A DNA stretch of 64,000 bases from Falsiroseomonas sp051433195 (GCF_051433195.1 NZ_JBHMFT010000022.1:1-64000), one strand, 5' to 3'. Shown: positions 8,950 to 17,856, counted from the stretch's first letter. The notes: a model not told the origin generated them from the letters alone. A program made the numbers and translations.

Positions 8950-9083
8950 GAATGTCTCCCATCGGGTCTTGCTGCCCTGGGGCGACTATCGGACCGCCCC
9001 GGCACCGATTGCAAGCATCGCCGGGGTGCGGCGCGCGGCGCGGCGGGCTAGCCTTGGCGCGAAGCCGGGACCGGGAGCGCCGC

Positions 9084-10307
9084 ATGGACAGCCTGATGAC
9101 CACCACGCCGAAGCAGGTCGGGCTGTGCCCGCAACGCCTGGCCCGCATCGATACCTGGCGGGACCGGCTGGTGGCGGAGGGCAGGCTGGCCGGGGCGACG
9201 ACACTGGTGTTCCGGCGCGGCCAGGTGGCGCATCTCGGCAGCAGCGGGCTGGCGGACCTCGCGCGCGGCACCCCGATGACGCCGGAGACGATCCACCGCA
9301 TCTATTCCATGACCAAGCCGCTCACCAGCGTGGCCATCATGATGCTGTACGAGGAAGGCCGCTTCCAGCTCGATGACCCGATCAGCCGATTCATGCCGGG
9401 CTTCGCCGGCCAGCGCGTCTGCACCGGCGGCGCGCGCGGCAAGCTGGAGACGCTGCCGGCGATGCGCGACATCACCTTCCGCGACCTGCTGACCCACACC
9501 TCCGGCCTGACCTATGGCTTCATGCAGGCGACCGCGGTGGATGCGCTGTACCGGGAGCACGGCATCGATTTCGGCGGTGCCGAGACCAGCCTGGGCGAGG
9601 TGGTGGAGGCGCTGGCGGCGCTGCCGCTGATCGCGGAGCCGGGGACGGCCTGGAACTACAGCGTCTCGACGGACGTGCTCGGGCATCTGGTGGCGGTGCT
9701 GTCGGGCCAGCCCTTCGACCGCTTCCTGCAGGACCGCCTGATCGGCCCGCTCGGCATGGTCGATACCGGGTTCCAGGTGCCCGACGGGCAGGGCGCGCGT
9801 TTCGCGGCGAACTACGCCCTCGGTGCCGACCGGTTCCTGAAGCTGATCGACGACCCCGCCACCAGCCGCTACCTGGCGCCGCGCAAGGTGCATTCCGGCG
9901 GCGGCGGGCTGGTCTCCACGGCCGCGGACTACCTGCGGTTCTGCCGGATGCTGCTGAACAAGGGCGAGCTGGACGGCGTGCGCTACCTCGGCCGCAAGAC
10001 CATCGAGCTGATGATGACGAACCACCTGCGCGGCGACATGGCGGCGATGGGCCAGCCGCGCTGGTCCGAGAGCACGGCGGAGGGCATCGGCTTCGGGCTG
10101 GGCTTTTCCGTCACGCTGGACCCGGCGCGGGCGCAGATCCTGGGCACGCCCGGGGAATGCGCCTGGGGCGGCGCCGCCAGCACCGCCTTCTGGGTCGATC
10201 CGGCGGAGGAGATGGCGGTGATCCTGCTGACGCAGCTCATGCCCTCCTACACCTGGCCGCTGCGGCGGGAGCTGCGGGTGCTGAGCTACCAGGCGGTGAT
10301 CGACTGA
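9084..10307 (+). CDS. Serine hydrolase, beta-lactamase (class C)/esterase family
   Basis: Serine beta-lactamase-fold hydrolase, 407 aa. The nucleophile motif SxxK is SMTK near residue 76 (RIYSMTKPLTSVAIMM). The second motif is the Tyr of WNYSVSTDVLG, and a C-terminal WGGAASTAFWVDP segment occupies the KTG position. There is no obvious signal peptide, and length and motifs fit the EstB-like carboxylesterase branch at least as well as true AmpC enzymes, so an esterase or peptidase role is more likely than drug resistance. ATG 9084 was chosen as the start nearest the family beginning. It is divergent from the ABC binding-protein gene. Confidence 0.9.
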   Translation: MDSLMTTTPKQVGLCPQRLARIDTWRDRLVAEGRLAGATTLVFRRGQVAHLGSSGLADLARGTPMTPETIHRIYSMTKPLTSVAIMMLYEEGRFQLDDPISRFMPGFAGQRVCTGGARGKLETLPAMRDITFRDLLTHTSGLTYGFMQATAVDALYREHGIDFGGAETSLGEVVEALAALPLIAEPGTAWNYSVSTDVLGHLVAVLSGQPFDRFLQDRLIGPLGMVDTGFQVPDGQGARFAANYALGADRFLKLIDDPATSRYLAPRKVHSGGGGLVSTAADYLRFCRMLLNKGELDGVRYLGRKTIELMMTNHLRGDMAAMGQPRWSESTAEGIGFGLGFSVTLDPARAQILGTPGECAWGGAASTAFWVDPAEEMAVILLTQLMPSYTWPLRRELRVLSYQAVID

Positions 10308-10318
10308 GCCTGGCGTTC

Positions 10319-10684
10319 CTACCCTTTCTGGTTGCGGCGCTGCGCCCAGCGCAGCAGCCAGCCGGCGACGCCCTTTGCCTTGGCCACGGAATCGCGCAGC
10401 GCGTTCAGCTCCGCCTCGACCCGGCTGCGGGCGAGTGCGGCTTCCACCGCCTGGCCGCGGGCGACCTGGCGGGCTTCCTCCAGCTCCGCCAGGCGGCCGG
10501 CCAGGAAGGCATCGGCGCCGCGTTCCTCGACCTCCCGCAGGCGGCGCTGCGCCTCGGCCAGGTCGCGGCGAAGCTGCTCGACCTCCGCCGCTTCGGGCGC
10601 GGGACGGCTGGTGGATTTGGCGTGGGCGCGGGGCTTGGCCCTGCCGGGGCCCTTGGGGGGCGCCTTGGGGGGGCGGCGACCCAT
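10319..10684 (-). CDS. Small basic coiled-coil protein
   Basis: 121-aa protein from ATG 10684; an in-frame ATG at 10729 would add 15 residues and overlap the next gene upstream. The first 35 residues are Lys/Pro/Arg-rich and disordered. Residues from about 40 to 110 form a continuous heptad-like Ala/Glu/Arg/Leu coiled coil (EQLRRDLAEAQRRLREVEER), and it ends with WLLRWAQRRNQKG. No known family is recognised. It follows the 56-aa charged protein gene on the same strand with a gap of about 20 nt, so they may be co-expressed. Confidence 0.6.
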   Translation of the reverse strand: MGRRPPKAPPKGPGRAKPRAHAKSTSRPAPEAAEVEQLRRDLAEAQRRLREVEERGADAFLAGRLAELEEARQVARGQAVEAALARSRVEAELNALRDSVAKAKGVAGWLLRWAQRRNQKG

Positions 10685-10703
10685 CCTGTGCCGCCCGAGC
10701 CCG

Positions 10704-10874
10704 CTAATCCGACGCTTTCGCTCCGCCACCGACGGTGCCCTCCGTGCCGGAGGCGGCCGCCGCTTCGGCGTCCTTGAGCTTCTGCTCCTGCTTCTTCTGC
10801 GCCTTCTCCTGCGCCTTGGCTTCCTTGGCCATGTTGCGCTGCGCGCGCTCGAAATCGTAGTTCGGTTTACGCAT
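10704..10874 (-). CDS. Small Lys/Glu/Ala-rich hypothetical protein (56 aa)
   Basis: 56-aa protein starting MRKPNYDFERAQRNMAKEAK. It is a charged helix rich in Lys, Gln, Ala and Glu with a disordered Gly/Ala tail. ATG 10874 is preceded by a good ribosome-binding site (GGGAGA, 6 nt spacing in the coding direction), which decides the start over the longer open frame that would run through the tRNA gene. Short proteins with this N-terminus are common in Rhodospirillales as unnamed proteins; their function is unknown to me. Confidence 0.65.
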   Translation of the reverse strand: MRKPNYDFERAQRNMAKEAKAQEKAQKKQEQKLKDAEAAAASGTEGTVGGGAKASD

Positions 10875-10984
10875 CTTCAGTCTCCCGCGGAGAATTCCGA
10901 CGTCCCACGGCCATGCCGCCACGGCAAGGCCGGTGCCGGACGCGCGCGACCCTGCCTCAACGCAATGGGCCGCAGCAGCCGTGA

Positions 10985-11061
10985 TGGTGTCCCCGGCGGG
11001 ATTCGAACCCACGGCCCCCAGATTAGGAATCTGGTGCTCTATCCGGCTGAGCTACGGAGAC
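10985..11061 (-). tRNA. tRNA-Arg (anticodon CCT)
   Basis: Complete cloverleaf on the minus strand. The 7-bp acceptor stem is GTCTCCG/CGGGGAC with one T-G pair. The D arm is GCTCAGCCGGATAGAGC, the anticodon arm CCAGA-TTCCTAA-TCTGG (anticodon CCT, decoding AGG), and the T arm has GTGGGTTCGAATCCCGC. The discriminator A and CCA end are encoded (10985-10988). The rare AGG codon fits a minor arginine tRNA. TAATCT at 11071-11076 on the same strand could be its -10 element. No duplicate of its 3' end was seen nearby, so there is no sign of use as an integration site in this window. Confidence 0.97.
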
Positions 11062-11147
11062 GCCGCGGGCAGATTACCACAGGCCGCCGCCGCCCGGCGA
11101 GGGGGCGCGTGGGAAGGGAAAGCCCGAGCCCGGCAGCGTGGCAAGCC

Positions 11148-11176
11148 TTGACACAAAACGGGCCCGGCGCGACATG
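11148..11176 (+). promoter_or_regulatory. Candidate sigma70 promoter for the RHH-PAS-HWE kinase
   Basis: A perfect TTGACA lies at 11148-11153. A weak -10-like GACATG follows 17 nt later at 11171-11176. Transcription would then begin at about 11182-11183, that is, at the ATG itself. No Shine-Dalgarno sequence precedes that ATG, so a leaderless transcript is suggested. This is inference from spacing only. Confidence 0.35.
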
Positions 11177-11181
11177 AAAAA

Positions 11182-13863
11182 ATGCGCAAGACACGCAACG
11201 TCTCGCTGACGCCCCAGCTCGATGCCTTCATCGATGCCCGCGTCGCCACGGGCCGTTACCGCAGTTCCAGCGAGGTGGTGCGCGCAGCCCTTCGACTTCT
11301 GGCCGAAGCCGAGGCGCTTCCCGCCGAGCGCCTGATGCCACCTTCCACCATCGGCGCCTGGGATTCGGAGGAACGCTTCCGACTGGTTGCCGAAAGCACG
11401 CCTGCCATGTTGTGGATGGGCGACCGGGACGGGACCTGCATCTACCTCAACCGGGCACTCCGCGAATTCTGGGGCGTCGCGCCGGACGCCACGCCCGGCT
11501 TCGCCTGGAACAGCGTTCTGCATCCCGATGATGCGTCCGCGGTGTACGCCGCGGTGCAGGCTGGCATGCAGGACCGCTCGGGTTTCCTGGTGGAGGGCCG
11601 CTACCGTCACGCCGACGGCGGCTGGCGCATCCTGCGGACCGAGGCGCGGCCGCGGTACAGCCCGCAGGGCGAGTTCCTGGGCATGGTCGGCGTCAACGCC
11701 GACATCACCGAGGCGCGGCAGGCGGAGACGGCGCTGCTGCAGCGCGACGCGCGGCTGCGGGACCTGCTGGCGACGCTCGACCTGGCGGCGATCCTGGTGC
11801 GCGACCTGGACGGCACGATCCGCTTCTGGTCCGCCGGCTGCGTGCAGATCTATGGCTGGACGGCGGAGGAGGCGGTGGGGCGCCGGGTGCATGACCTGCT
11901 CGGCACCCGGCTCCCCGTGCCGCCGGCGGAGGCGGAGGCAGTGCTCCTGCGCGACGGCCAGTGGCGCGGCGACCTGGAACAGCACCGGCGCGATGGCTCC
12001 TCGCTGGTGGTCTCGGCGCAGAAGTCGGTGCGGCGCGATGCCGACGACCAGGTGGTGGCGATCGCCGAGAGCCTGACGGATGTCACCCTGCTGCGCCGCG
12101 CCGAGGCCGGGCTGCGCGAAAGCGAGGAACGGCTGCGCCTGGCGCAGGAAGCCGCGGGCTTCGGCATCTTCGACTGGAACATCCAGACCGGGGCCGCCAC
12201 CTGGTCCCCCGAGATGTACCGGCTGCACGCCATCGACCCGGACCTGCCGCGGGACCGCCTGGTGGAGGCCTGGGTGGAGCGGCTGCACCGGGATGACCGT
12301 CCGGCGGCGGAGGCCGCGATGCGGCAGGCCCTGGCCAGCCAGGACCCGCTGCAGATCGAGTTCCGTGTCGTGCTGCCGGACGGCACCATGCGATGGGTGC
12401 TGGCCCGGGGCCAGGTGCGGCACGATGCGGAGGGCAGGCCCTCCCGCATGGTCGGGGTCAACATCGATGTCTCCGGATTGCGTCTGGCCGAGGCCAAGGC
12501 GCTGGAGAGCGAGGCGCGACAGCGCGCATTGTTCGATGCCGCGCCCTTCGCCGTCATCGTCATCGACCCGGACACCCACGCCATCCTGGACGTGAACCAG
12601 CGCGCCTGCGACGACTACGGCTATGCGCGGGCGGATTTCCTGCGCCTGACCATCGCCGATGTCGATGCGATCGGCGATTCGGAGGCGATCCGCGCCCGCG
12701 GCCGCGCCCGCGGCGTCGGGCCCAGGGCGCAGGAATTCGAGGCCCGCCATCGCATCGCCAGCGGCGTCGTGCGCGACGTGCTGGTGCGCGTGCAGGGCCT
12801 GGAACTGGGCGGCCGCCGGCTGACCTACGGCGCACATATCGACATCACCGACCGCAAGGCCGCCGAGGCGGCGCTGCGCGCCAGCGAGGCGCGGCTGCGC
12901 CTGGCGCTGGAGGCGGCGGAGTTCGGCACCTGGGAATACGATGCCCGCCACGACCGCGGCATCCGCAAGGGACTGCTGAGCGACGAGTTCCCGGAACTCT
13001 CGACCGCCGGCTTCGACCTGGCCGCCTGGCTCCGCCCGATCCATGTCGAGGACCGCCCGCGCGTGGAGGCCAGCCTGCGCGCGGTGCTGGCGGGCGATGC
13101 CCCGCGCTTCGAGGCGGAGTTCCGGCTGGGCCGGACGGAGGGCGGCTGGCGCTGGATCTCCTCGCGCGGCGCGGTGGTCGAGTTCGATCCGGCGACCGGC
13201 ACGCCGGTGATGGTGGCGGGCGTCGCGCGGGACATCACCGAAAGCCGCCGCGCCGAGGAACGCCAGGCGCTGCTGGCGCGGGAAGTCGACCACCGGGCCA
13301 AGAACGCCCTGGCCGTGGTGCAGGCCGCGCTGCGCCTGACCCGCGCGCCGGACCTGCCCAGCTACATCCGCGCGATCGAGGGCCGCGTCGGCGCCCTGGC
13401 ACGCACGCAGACCCTGCTGGCGGAAAACCGGTGGAACGGCGCCGATCTGCGGGCGCTGCTGCAGGGCGAGATCGCACCCTTCATCGGTGGCCAGCGCGTG
13501 CTGCTGGACGGGCCGCTCGTGGCGCTGGCGCCGATGACGGCGCAGGCCCTGGCCATGGCGGTGCACGAACTGGCGACCAATGCCGTGAAGCACGGCGCGC
13601 TTTCGGTGGCCACGGGGCGTGTCGCCATCACCTGGTCGCTGCAGGGGGAGGGCGCCCGAAGCCTGCGGCTGCACTGGACCGAAGCCGGCGGCCCGCCGGT
13701 GCCCGAACGCCCGCCACGCCGCGGCTTCGGCTCCCGGGTGCTGGACGCGACGCTGCGCGGGCAACTTGGTGGCTGCGTCGAACTCGAATGGCGACGGGAC
13801 GGCCTTGCGTGCACCGTGGCGGTGCCGCTGGCGCCGCCAGGGGACCCTGGCCTGCCCGGTTGA
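11182..13863 (+). CDS. Hybrid: ParD-like ribbon-helix-helix domain + five PAS domains + HWE histidine kinase
   Basis: 893-aa sensor histidine kinase with an unexpected N-terminus. Residues about 3-45 (RNVSLTPQLDAFIDARV, then SSSEVVRAALRLLAEAE) match the ParD/CopG-type ribbon-helix-helix DNA-binding antitoxin fold. Five PAS modules follow, starting near residues 60, 188, 313, 445 and 566; the linkers ADITEARQAE, IDITDRKAAE and RDITESRRAE mark typical PAS-PAC ends. The C-terminal kinase is of the HWE type: phospho-acceptor His704 in EVDHRAKNALAVVQ, the block RVGALARTQTLLAENRWNGADL, and the N-box HELATNAVKHGALS. No transmembrane segment is seen, so it is a cytoplasmic sensor. No response regulator and no ParE toxin gene lies next to it. 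DNA binding is inference from the fold. The start is fixed because no earlier start exists in frame. Confidence 0.9.
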   Translation: MRKTRNVSLTPQLDAFIDARVATGRYRSSSEVVRAALRLLAEAEALPAERLMPPSTIGAWDSEERFRLVAESTPAMLWMGDRDGTCIYLNRALREFWGVAPDATPGFAWNSVLHPDDASAVYAAVQAGMQDRSGFLVEGRYRHADGGWRILRTEARPRYSPQGEFLGMVGVNADITEARQAETALLQRDARLRDLLATLDLAAILVRDLDGTIRFWSAGCVQIYGWTAEEAVGRRVHDLLGTRLPVPPAEAEAVLLRDGQWRGDLEQHRRDGSSLVVSAQKSVRRDADDQVVAIAESLTDVTLLRRAEAGLRESEERLRLAQEAAGFGIFDWNIQTGAATWSPEMYRLHAIDPDLPRDRLVEAWVERLHRDDRPAAEAAMRQALASQDPLQIEFRVVLPDGTMRWVLARGQVRHDAEGRPSRMVGVNIDVSGLRLAEAKALESEARQRALFDAAPFAVIVIDPDTHAILDVNQRACDDYGYARADFLRLTIADVDAIGDSEAIRARGRARGVGPRAQEFEARHRIASGVVRDVLVRVQGLELGGRRLTYGAHIDITDRKAAEAALRASEARLRLALEAAEFGTWEYDARHDRGIRKGLLSDEFPELSTAGFDLAAWLRPIHVEDRPRVEASLRAVLAGDAPRFEAEFRLGRTEGGWRWISSRGAVVEFDPATGTPVMVAGVARDITESRRAEERQALLAREVDHRAKNALAVVQAALRLTRAPDLPSYIRAIEGRVGALARTQTLLAENRWNGADLRALLQGEIAPFIGGQRVLLDGPLVALAPMTAQALAMAVHELATNAVKHGALSVATGRVAITWSLQGEGARSLRLHWTEAGGPPVPERPPRRGFGSRVLDATLRGQLGGCVELEWRRDGLACTVAVPLAPPGDPGLPG

Positions 13864-13948
13864 GGCGCCTGGTGGTGCATCGGCATGGGTGGCGGCGGGC
13901 CGGCACTCGTCTAGGATGCAACTTCCGCCACGCCCGGAGATACCCCGC

Positions 13949-14587
13949 ATGCGGCCTGCCCTGATGGCGCTTCTGGTTCTTGCCCTGGGCGCCTGTGCCG
14001 AATTGCGCGCCCCGCCGCCCGCCGCCCGCATCCCCGCCGCGCTCGGTGCCGGCGGGGCCGACCCGATGCGGGACGTGGTGACCCAGGCGGCCGCGGCCTT
14101 TGCCGATGGCGGCCGATCCCTGGCCGACGATCCCGCCGCCATGGCCCGCGCCGCGGCGCAGGTGGAGTTGATGACGGTCGAGCTGGCGCGCGACCTTCGC
14201 TGGGCACCGCTGCCGGCCGGGGTGGGCTTCGAGCTGCGTGGCGCCCGGGTGGAGGTCCGCGCGGCGCTCGGCATCCGCGCCGGCGCCGACCCGGACGAGG
14301 TGGTGCGCGCCCTGACCGCGGCGCACCTCGCCCTGGCCCGCCGCGACCGCGCGACGGCGGAAGCCGCGCTCCGACCCGCGCTGTTCGAGCCCGGGGGCGC
14401 CCGCACCCTGGCCTACCTCGCCCGCCCCGGCCCGCTGCCGCAGGGCCGCATCGCGACATCCCTGGCGCGGGAGGAGGTGGACCGGCTGGCCACGACCCGC
14501 GTCTGGGGTCTCAGCGGCGCGCTGGACCCGCAATCCGGCTGGCTCGACCCGCAGCCGGGACGCGGCATGGGGGCGGGACCCCGCTGA
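13949..14587 (+). CDS. Predicted lipoprotein of unknown function
   Basis: 212-aa protein with a lipoprotein signal (MRPALMALLVLALGAC), with lipidation expected on the Cys at about residue 16. The mature part is helical and Ala/Arg-rich, with repeated DPAAMARAAAQVELMTVEL and RRDRATAEAALRPAL type segments, and has no domain I recognise. It ends with a Gly/Pro tail. It lies 85 nt after the kinase gene and 52 nt before the antiporter gene on the same strand. A structural or scaffold role at the membrane is possible but unsupported. Confidence 0.75.
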   Translation: MRPALMALLVLALGACAELRAPPPAARIPAALGAGGADPMRDVVTQAAAAFADGGRSLADDPAAMARAAAQVELMTVELARDLRWAPLPAGVGFELRGARVEVRAALGIRAGADPDEVVRALTAAHLALARRDRATAEAALRPALFEPGGARTLAYLARPGPLPQGRIATSLAREEVDRLATTRVWGLSGALDPQSGWLDPQPGRGMGAGPR

Positions 14588-14639
14588 GGGCGAACGCCAG
14601 TTGGGATGAACGCCGTACGGTCGGCTGCGTTGCCGATGC

Positions 14640-15950
14640 ATGCCCGAACTGACCGAGCTTTGGCCTGCCCCCTACATCGTCGCCCTGACCGGGCTCGGCT
14701 TCCTGATCGCGCTGGTCGCCTGGCTGCCGCTGGCGCTGAAGCGGCTGCCGCTGTCCCTGCCGATCGTCTGCATCGCACTCGGCGCCGGGATCTTCGCGCT
14801 GCCGCAGGTCGGGCTGCGGCCGATGCCGATGGACCACCCCGAGATCACCGAGCGCTTCACCGAATTCGTGGTGATCATCGCGCTGATGGGCGCCGGCCTG
14901 AAGCTGGACCGCGTGTTCGACTTCCGTCGCTGGGCGGTGACCTGGCGGCTGCTGGCCATCACCATGCCGCTCAGCATCCTGGCGATCACCGGGCTCGGCG
15001 CCTGGGCCGGCCTGCCCTGGGTGGCGGCGCTGCTGCTGGGGGCGAGCCTGGCCCCGACCGACCCGGTGCTGGCCGCCGACGTGCAGGTCGGCCCGCCGCT
15101 GACAGGGCAGGAGGACGAGGTGCGCTTCGGCCTGACCTCCGAGGCCGGGCTGAATGACGGGCTGGCCTTCCCCTTCGTCAATCTGGCGATCGTGCTGGCG
15201 CTGGCCGCCGGCAGCGGCGAGCCCTGGCTGCTGCAGTGGCTCGGCTACAACGTGGTGTGGGAGATCGGCGTCGGCGTGGTCGGCGGCTGGCTGGTCGGGC
15301 GCGTCTTCGGCTGGCTGACCTTCCGGATTCCGGCGGAGAGCCAATTGGCGCAGACCGGCGATGGGCTGATCGCCATCGGCGCCACCTTCGTCTCCTACGG
15401 CCTGACGGAGATGGTGCACTGCTATGGCTTCCTCGCCGTCTTCATCACCGCGCTGACCCTGCGCCACGCGCACCGCAGGCACGAATTCCACCGCGAGATG
15501 CACGACGTGACGGAACAGGTGGAGCGCCTGGCGATGATGGTGCTGCTGCTGCTGTTCGGCGGCGCGCTGGTCTCCGGCCTGCTGGCGCCGTTGCAGTGGG
15601 TGGATATCGGCGTGGCACTGGCGGTGCTGCTGGTGGTGCGGCCGGTGGCGGGGCTGCTGGGCCTGGCCGGGCTGCGTGCCCCGTGGCACGAGAAGCTGAC
15701 TCTCGCCTTCTTCGGCATCCGCGGGGTCGGGTCGTTCTACTACCTGGCCTATGGGCTGAACCACGCGGCGTTCGCCGAGGCCGAGCGGCTATGGGCCATC
15801 ATCGGGCTGATCGTGCTGCTGTCCGTGCTGCTGCACGGTCTGACGGTGACCCCGGTGATGCGCTGGCTGGACCGGGCGCAGGGCCGCGACCCCGACGCGC
15901 CGGAGCGGGCGGAAATCCCGCCGCCGGGGCTGACGGGGCCGGCGCGCTGA
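14640..15950 (+). CDS. CPA1-family cation:proton antiporter
   Basis: Polytopic antiporter of the CPA1 (NhaP/NHE) family, 436 aa with about 12 membrane segments, exchanging Na+ or K+ for H+ to control cytoplasmic pH and ion content. The ion-site region shows SLAPTDPVLAADVQ near residue 140 and LTSEAGLNDGLAFPFV about 30 residues later, matching the TDP and EGLLNDG motifs of NhaP proteins. The C-terminal cytoplasmic tail is very short and has no TrkA/RCK domain. The ATG at 14640 is followed at once by the first membrane helix. Confidence 0.92.
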   Translation: MPELTELWPAPYIVALTGLGFLIALVAWLPLALKRLPLSLPIVCIALGAGIFALPQVGLRPMPMDHPEITERFTEFVVIIALMGAGLKLDRVFDFRRWAVTWRLLAITMPLSILAITGLGAWAGLPWVAALLLGASLAPTDPVLAADVQVGPPLTGQEDEVRFGLTSEAGLNDGLAFPFVNLAIVLALAAGSGEPWLLQWLGYNVVWEIGVGVVGGWLVGRVFGWLTFRIPAESQLAQTGDGLIAIGATFVSYGLTEMVHCYGFLAVFITALTLRHAHRRHEFHREMHDVTEQVERLAMMVLLLLFGGALVSGLLAPLQWVDIGVALAVLLVVRPVAGLLGLAGLRAPWHEKLTLAFFGIRGVGSFYYLAYGLNHAAFAEAERLWAIIGLIVLLSVLLHGLTVTPVMRWLDRAQGRDPDAPERAEIPPPGLTGPAR

Positions 15951-15951
15951 C

Positions 15952-17856
15952 TCAATCCTTCGCCATCACCTTCACATAGGTGCCCGGCGCATCGCCCAGT
16001 CCGGCATCCGCCGGCTGGCGCGCGGCGACCATCGCCTTGTCCTGCGCCAGCACCCAGCGCTGCCAATCCGGCCACCAGGAGCCTGCGAGTTCGGTGGCGC
16101 CGGCGAACCATTCATCGGGTTCCGGCGGCAGGCTGGTGTTCACCCAGTGGCTGTACTTGCCCGAATCGGGCGGGTTCACCACGCCGGCGATGTGGCCGGA
16201 CGCCGCCAGCACGAAGCGGGTCTTGCCACCATAGATCTGCGTGCCGCGATAGGTGGATTTCCACGGCGCGATGTGGTCCTCCCGCGTCGAGATCATGTAG
16301 GTCGGCACCTTGATCTTGCGCAGGTCGAGCGGGACGCCGGCGAGCTCGATGCCGCCGGGCTTAACCAGGTCGTTCTGCTGGTACATCCGGCGCAGGTAGA
16401 AGCTGTGCATCTTCGCCGGCATGCGGGTGCTGTCGTCGTTCCAGTACAGCAGGTCGAAGGGGAACGGCTCCTGCCCCATTAGGTAGTTGTTCACCACGAA
16501 GGACCAGATCAGGTCGTTGGCGCGCAGCATGTTGAAGGTGGTCGCCATCTCCCGGCCCTCGAGGAAGCCCTTCTTCGACATCTTCTCCTCGATGCCGAGC
16601 AACTGTTCCTCGTCGATGAAGACGCCGAGTTCGCCGGCCTCCTCGAAATCCGTCATGGTGACGAAGTAGGTCGCGGTCTTGATCCGCGTGTCCTTTTTCG
16701 CGGTCATATGGGCCAGGGTGCAGGCCAGCAGCGTGCCGCCGAGGCAGTAGCCGATGGCGTTGACGGATTTCTCCCCCGTGGCGGCCTCGATCGCGTCGAG
16801 CGCGGCGTAGGGGCCCTCCTGCATGTAGTCCTCGAAACCCTTGTCCGAGAGCGCCTCGTCGGGATTGACCCAGGACACCACGAAAACCGTGTGCCCCTGT
16901 TCCACCGCCCAGCGGATGAAACTGTTCTTGGGGCGGAGGTCGAGGATGTAGAACTTGTTGATCCAGGGCGGCAGGATCAGCAGCGGCCGCTTCAGCACGC
17001 GCTCGGTGGTCGGCGTGTACTGGATCAGCTCCATCAGCGCGTTGCGGAACACCACGCGGCCGGGCGTCACCGCGATGTTCTCGCCGACCTTGAACTTGCT
17101 GTCGTCGGTCATGCGGATGCGCAGGTTGCCCTTGCCGCGTTCGAGGTCCGCCAGCAGGTTGGACAGGCCCTTCAGCAGGTTCTCGCCGCCGGTCTCCGCG
17201 GTGCGGCGCAGGACTTCCGGGTTGGTCATCAGGAAGTTTGAGGGGCTCATCGCGTCGACGAATTGCCGCGTGTAGAAATCCACCTTCTGCGCGGTCTTGT
17301 TGTCGAGACCCTCCGCGCCCTGCACCACGTTGGTGAAGTAGCGGGCGGACAGCAGGTAGGACTGGCGGATGAAGTCGAAGACCTCGTTCTCCCGCCAGGC
17401 CTCATGCTTGAAGCGCTTGTCGCCCTTGGGCTCGTGGATCACCGGACCAGCCTGGTCGCCGCCCATCATCCGGCGCGCGGTGTTCTGCCACAGCGTCAGG
17501 TAGTCCTGCCAGAAACCGATCTGCGCCTGCACCAGGCGCGCCGGGTTCGCCATCAGCCGGGTGGTCATGTCGAGGAAGGCGGAGCCGATCTGCAGCGGGT
17601 CCGGCCCGGTGGCGGGCGCGCCCTCCGCCTGGCGCTTCAGGAAGTCGCCGACGATGCGCTGGCCGCGTTCCGCGACGTCCGCCATGGTGCGGGAGACCAT
17701 TTCGGGATCGGGCAGGCGGAAGGCGGCCTTTTCGGGCTCGGGGCGGGCCTCGGTCGCCGCCTGGGCGGCGTTGATCCGGGCCGAGCGGATCTCCTCGGTT
17801 TCGGACGCCTCCGCCCTGGCCTTGTCCCGCTGGTCCGAACCCTGATCCTGCGCCAT
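15952..17856 (-). CDS. phaC: Class I poly(3-hydroxyalkanoate) synthase
   Basis: Polymerises (R)-3-hydroxyacyl-CoA into PHA storage granules. 634 aa from ATG 17856, which has a better ribosome-binding site (AGGAAG) than the alternative ATG 17877. A charged N-terminal extension (about 45 aa) precedes the PhaC N domain. The alpha/beta-hydrolase domain carries the lipase-like box GYCLGG with catalytic Cys at about residue 371, the Asp of STREDHIAPW and the His of AASGHIAGV. Length and single-subunit form fit class I. No phaA, phaB, phaR or phasin gene is adjacent. It is convergent with the antiporter gene, with 1 nt between the stops. Confidence 0.97.
   Translation of the reverse strand: MAQDQGSDQRDKARAEASETEEIRSARINAAQAATEARPEPEKAAFRLPDPEMVSRTMADVAERGQRIVGDFLKRQAEGAPATGPDPLQIGSAFLDMTTRLMANPARLVQAQIGFWQDYLTLWQNTARRMMGGDQAGPVIHEPKGDKRFKHEAWRENEVFDFIRQSYLLSARYFTNVVQGAEGLDNKTAQKVDFYTRQFVDAMSPSNFLMTNPEVLRRTAETGGENLLKGLSNLLADLERGKGNLRIRMTDDSKFKVGENIAVTPGRVVFRNALMELIQYTPTTERVLKRPLLILPPWINKFYILDLRPKNSFIRWAVEQGHTVFVVSWVNPDEALSDKGFEDYMQEGPYAALDAIEAATGEKSVNAIGYCLGGTLLACTLAHMTAKKDTRIKTATYFVTMTDFEEAGELGVFIDEEQLLGIEEKMSKKGFLEGREMATTFNMLRANDLIWSFVVNNYLMGQEPFPFDLLYWNDDSTRMPAKMHSFYLRRMYQQNDLVKPGGIELAGVPLDLRKIKVPTYMISTREDHIAPWKSTYRGTQIYGGKTRFVLAASGHIAGVVNPPDSGKYSHWVNTSLPPEPDEWFAGATELAGSWWPDWQRWVLAQDKAMVAARQPADAGLGDAPGTYVKVMAKD

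Noticed and set aside
10985..11061. tRNA-Arg as attachment site of an integrated element
   Set aside because: No integrase gene and no repeat of the tRNA 3' end seen in the window; both sides have the same base composition.
11062..11181. ParE toxin gene or other toxin-antitoxin partner next to the RHH domain
   Set aside because: No short toxin-like frame lies upstream or downstream; the neighbours are a tRNA and a lipoprotein gene.
11074..14406. Very long open frame of 1110 codons on the minus strand
   Set aside because: It is the antisense shadow of the RHH-PAS-HWE kinase; composition is His/Arg/Gly/Ala-rich with no domain, and it runs through the tRNA-Arg gene.
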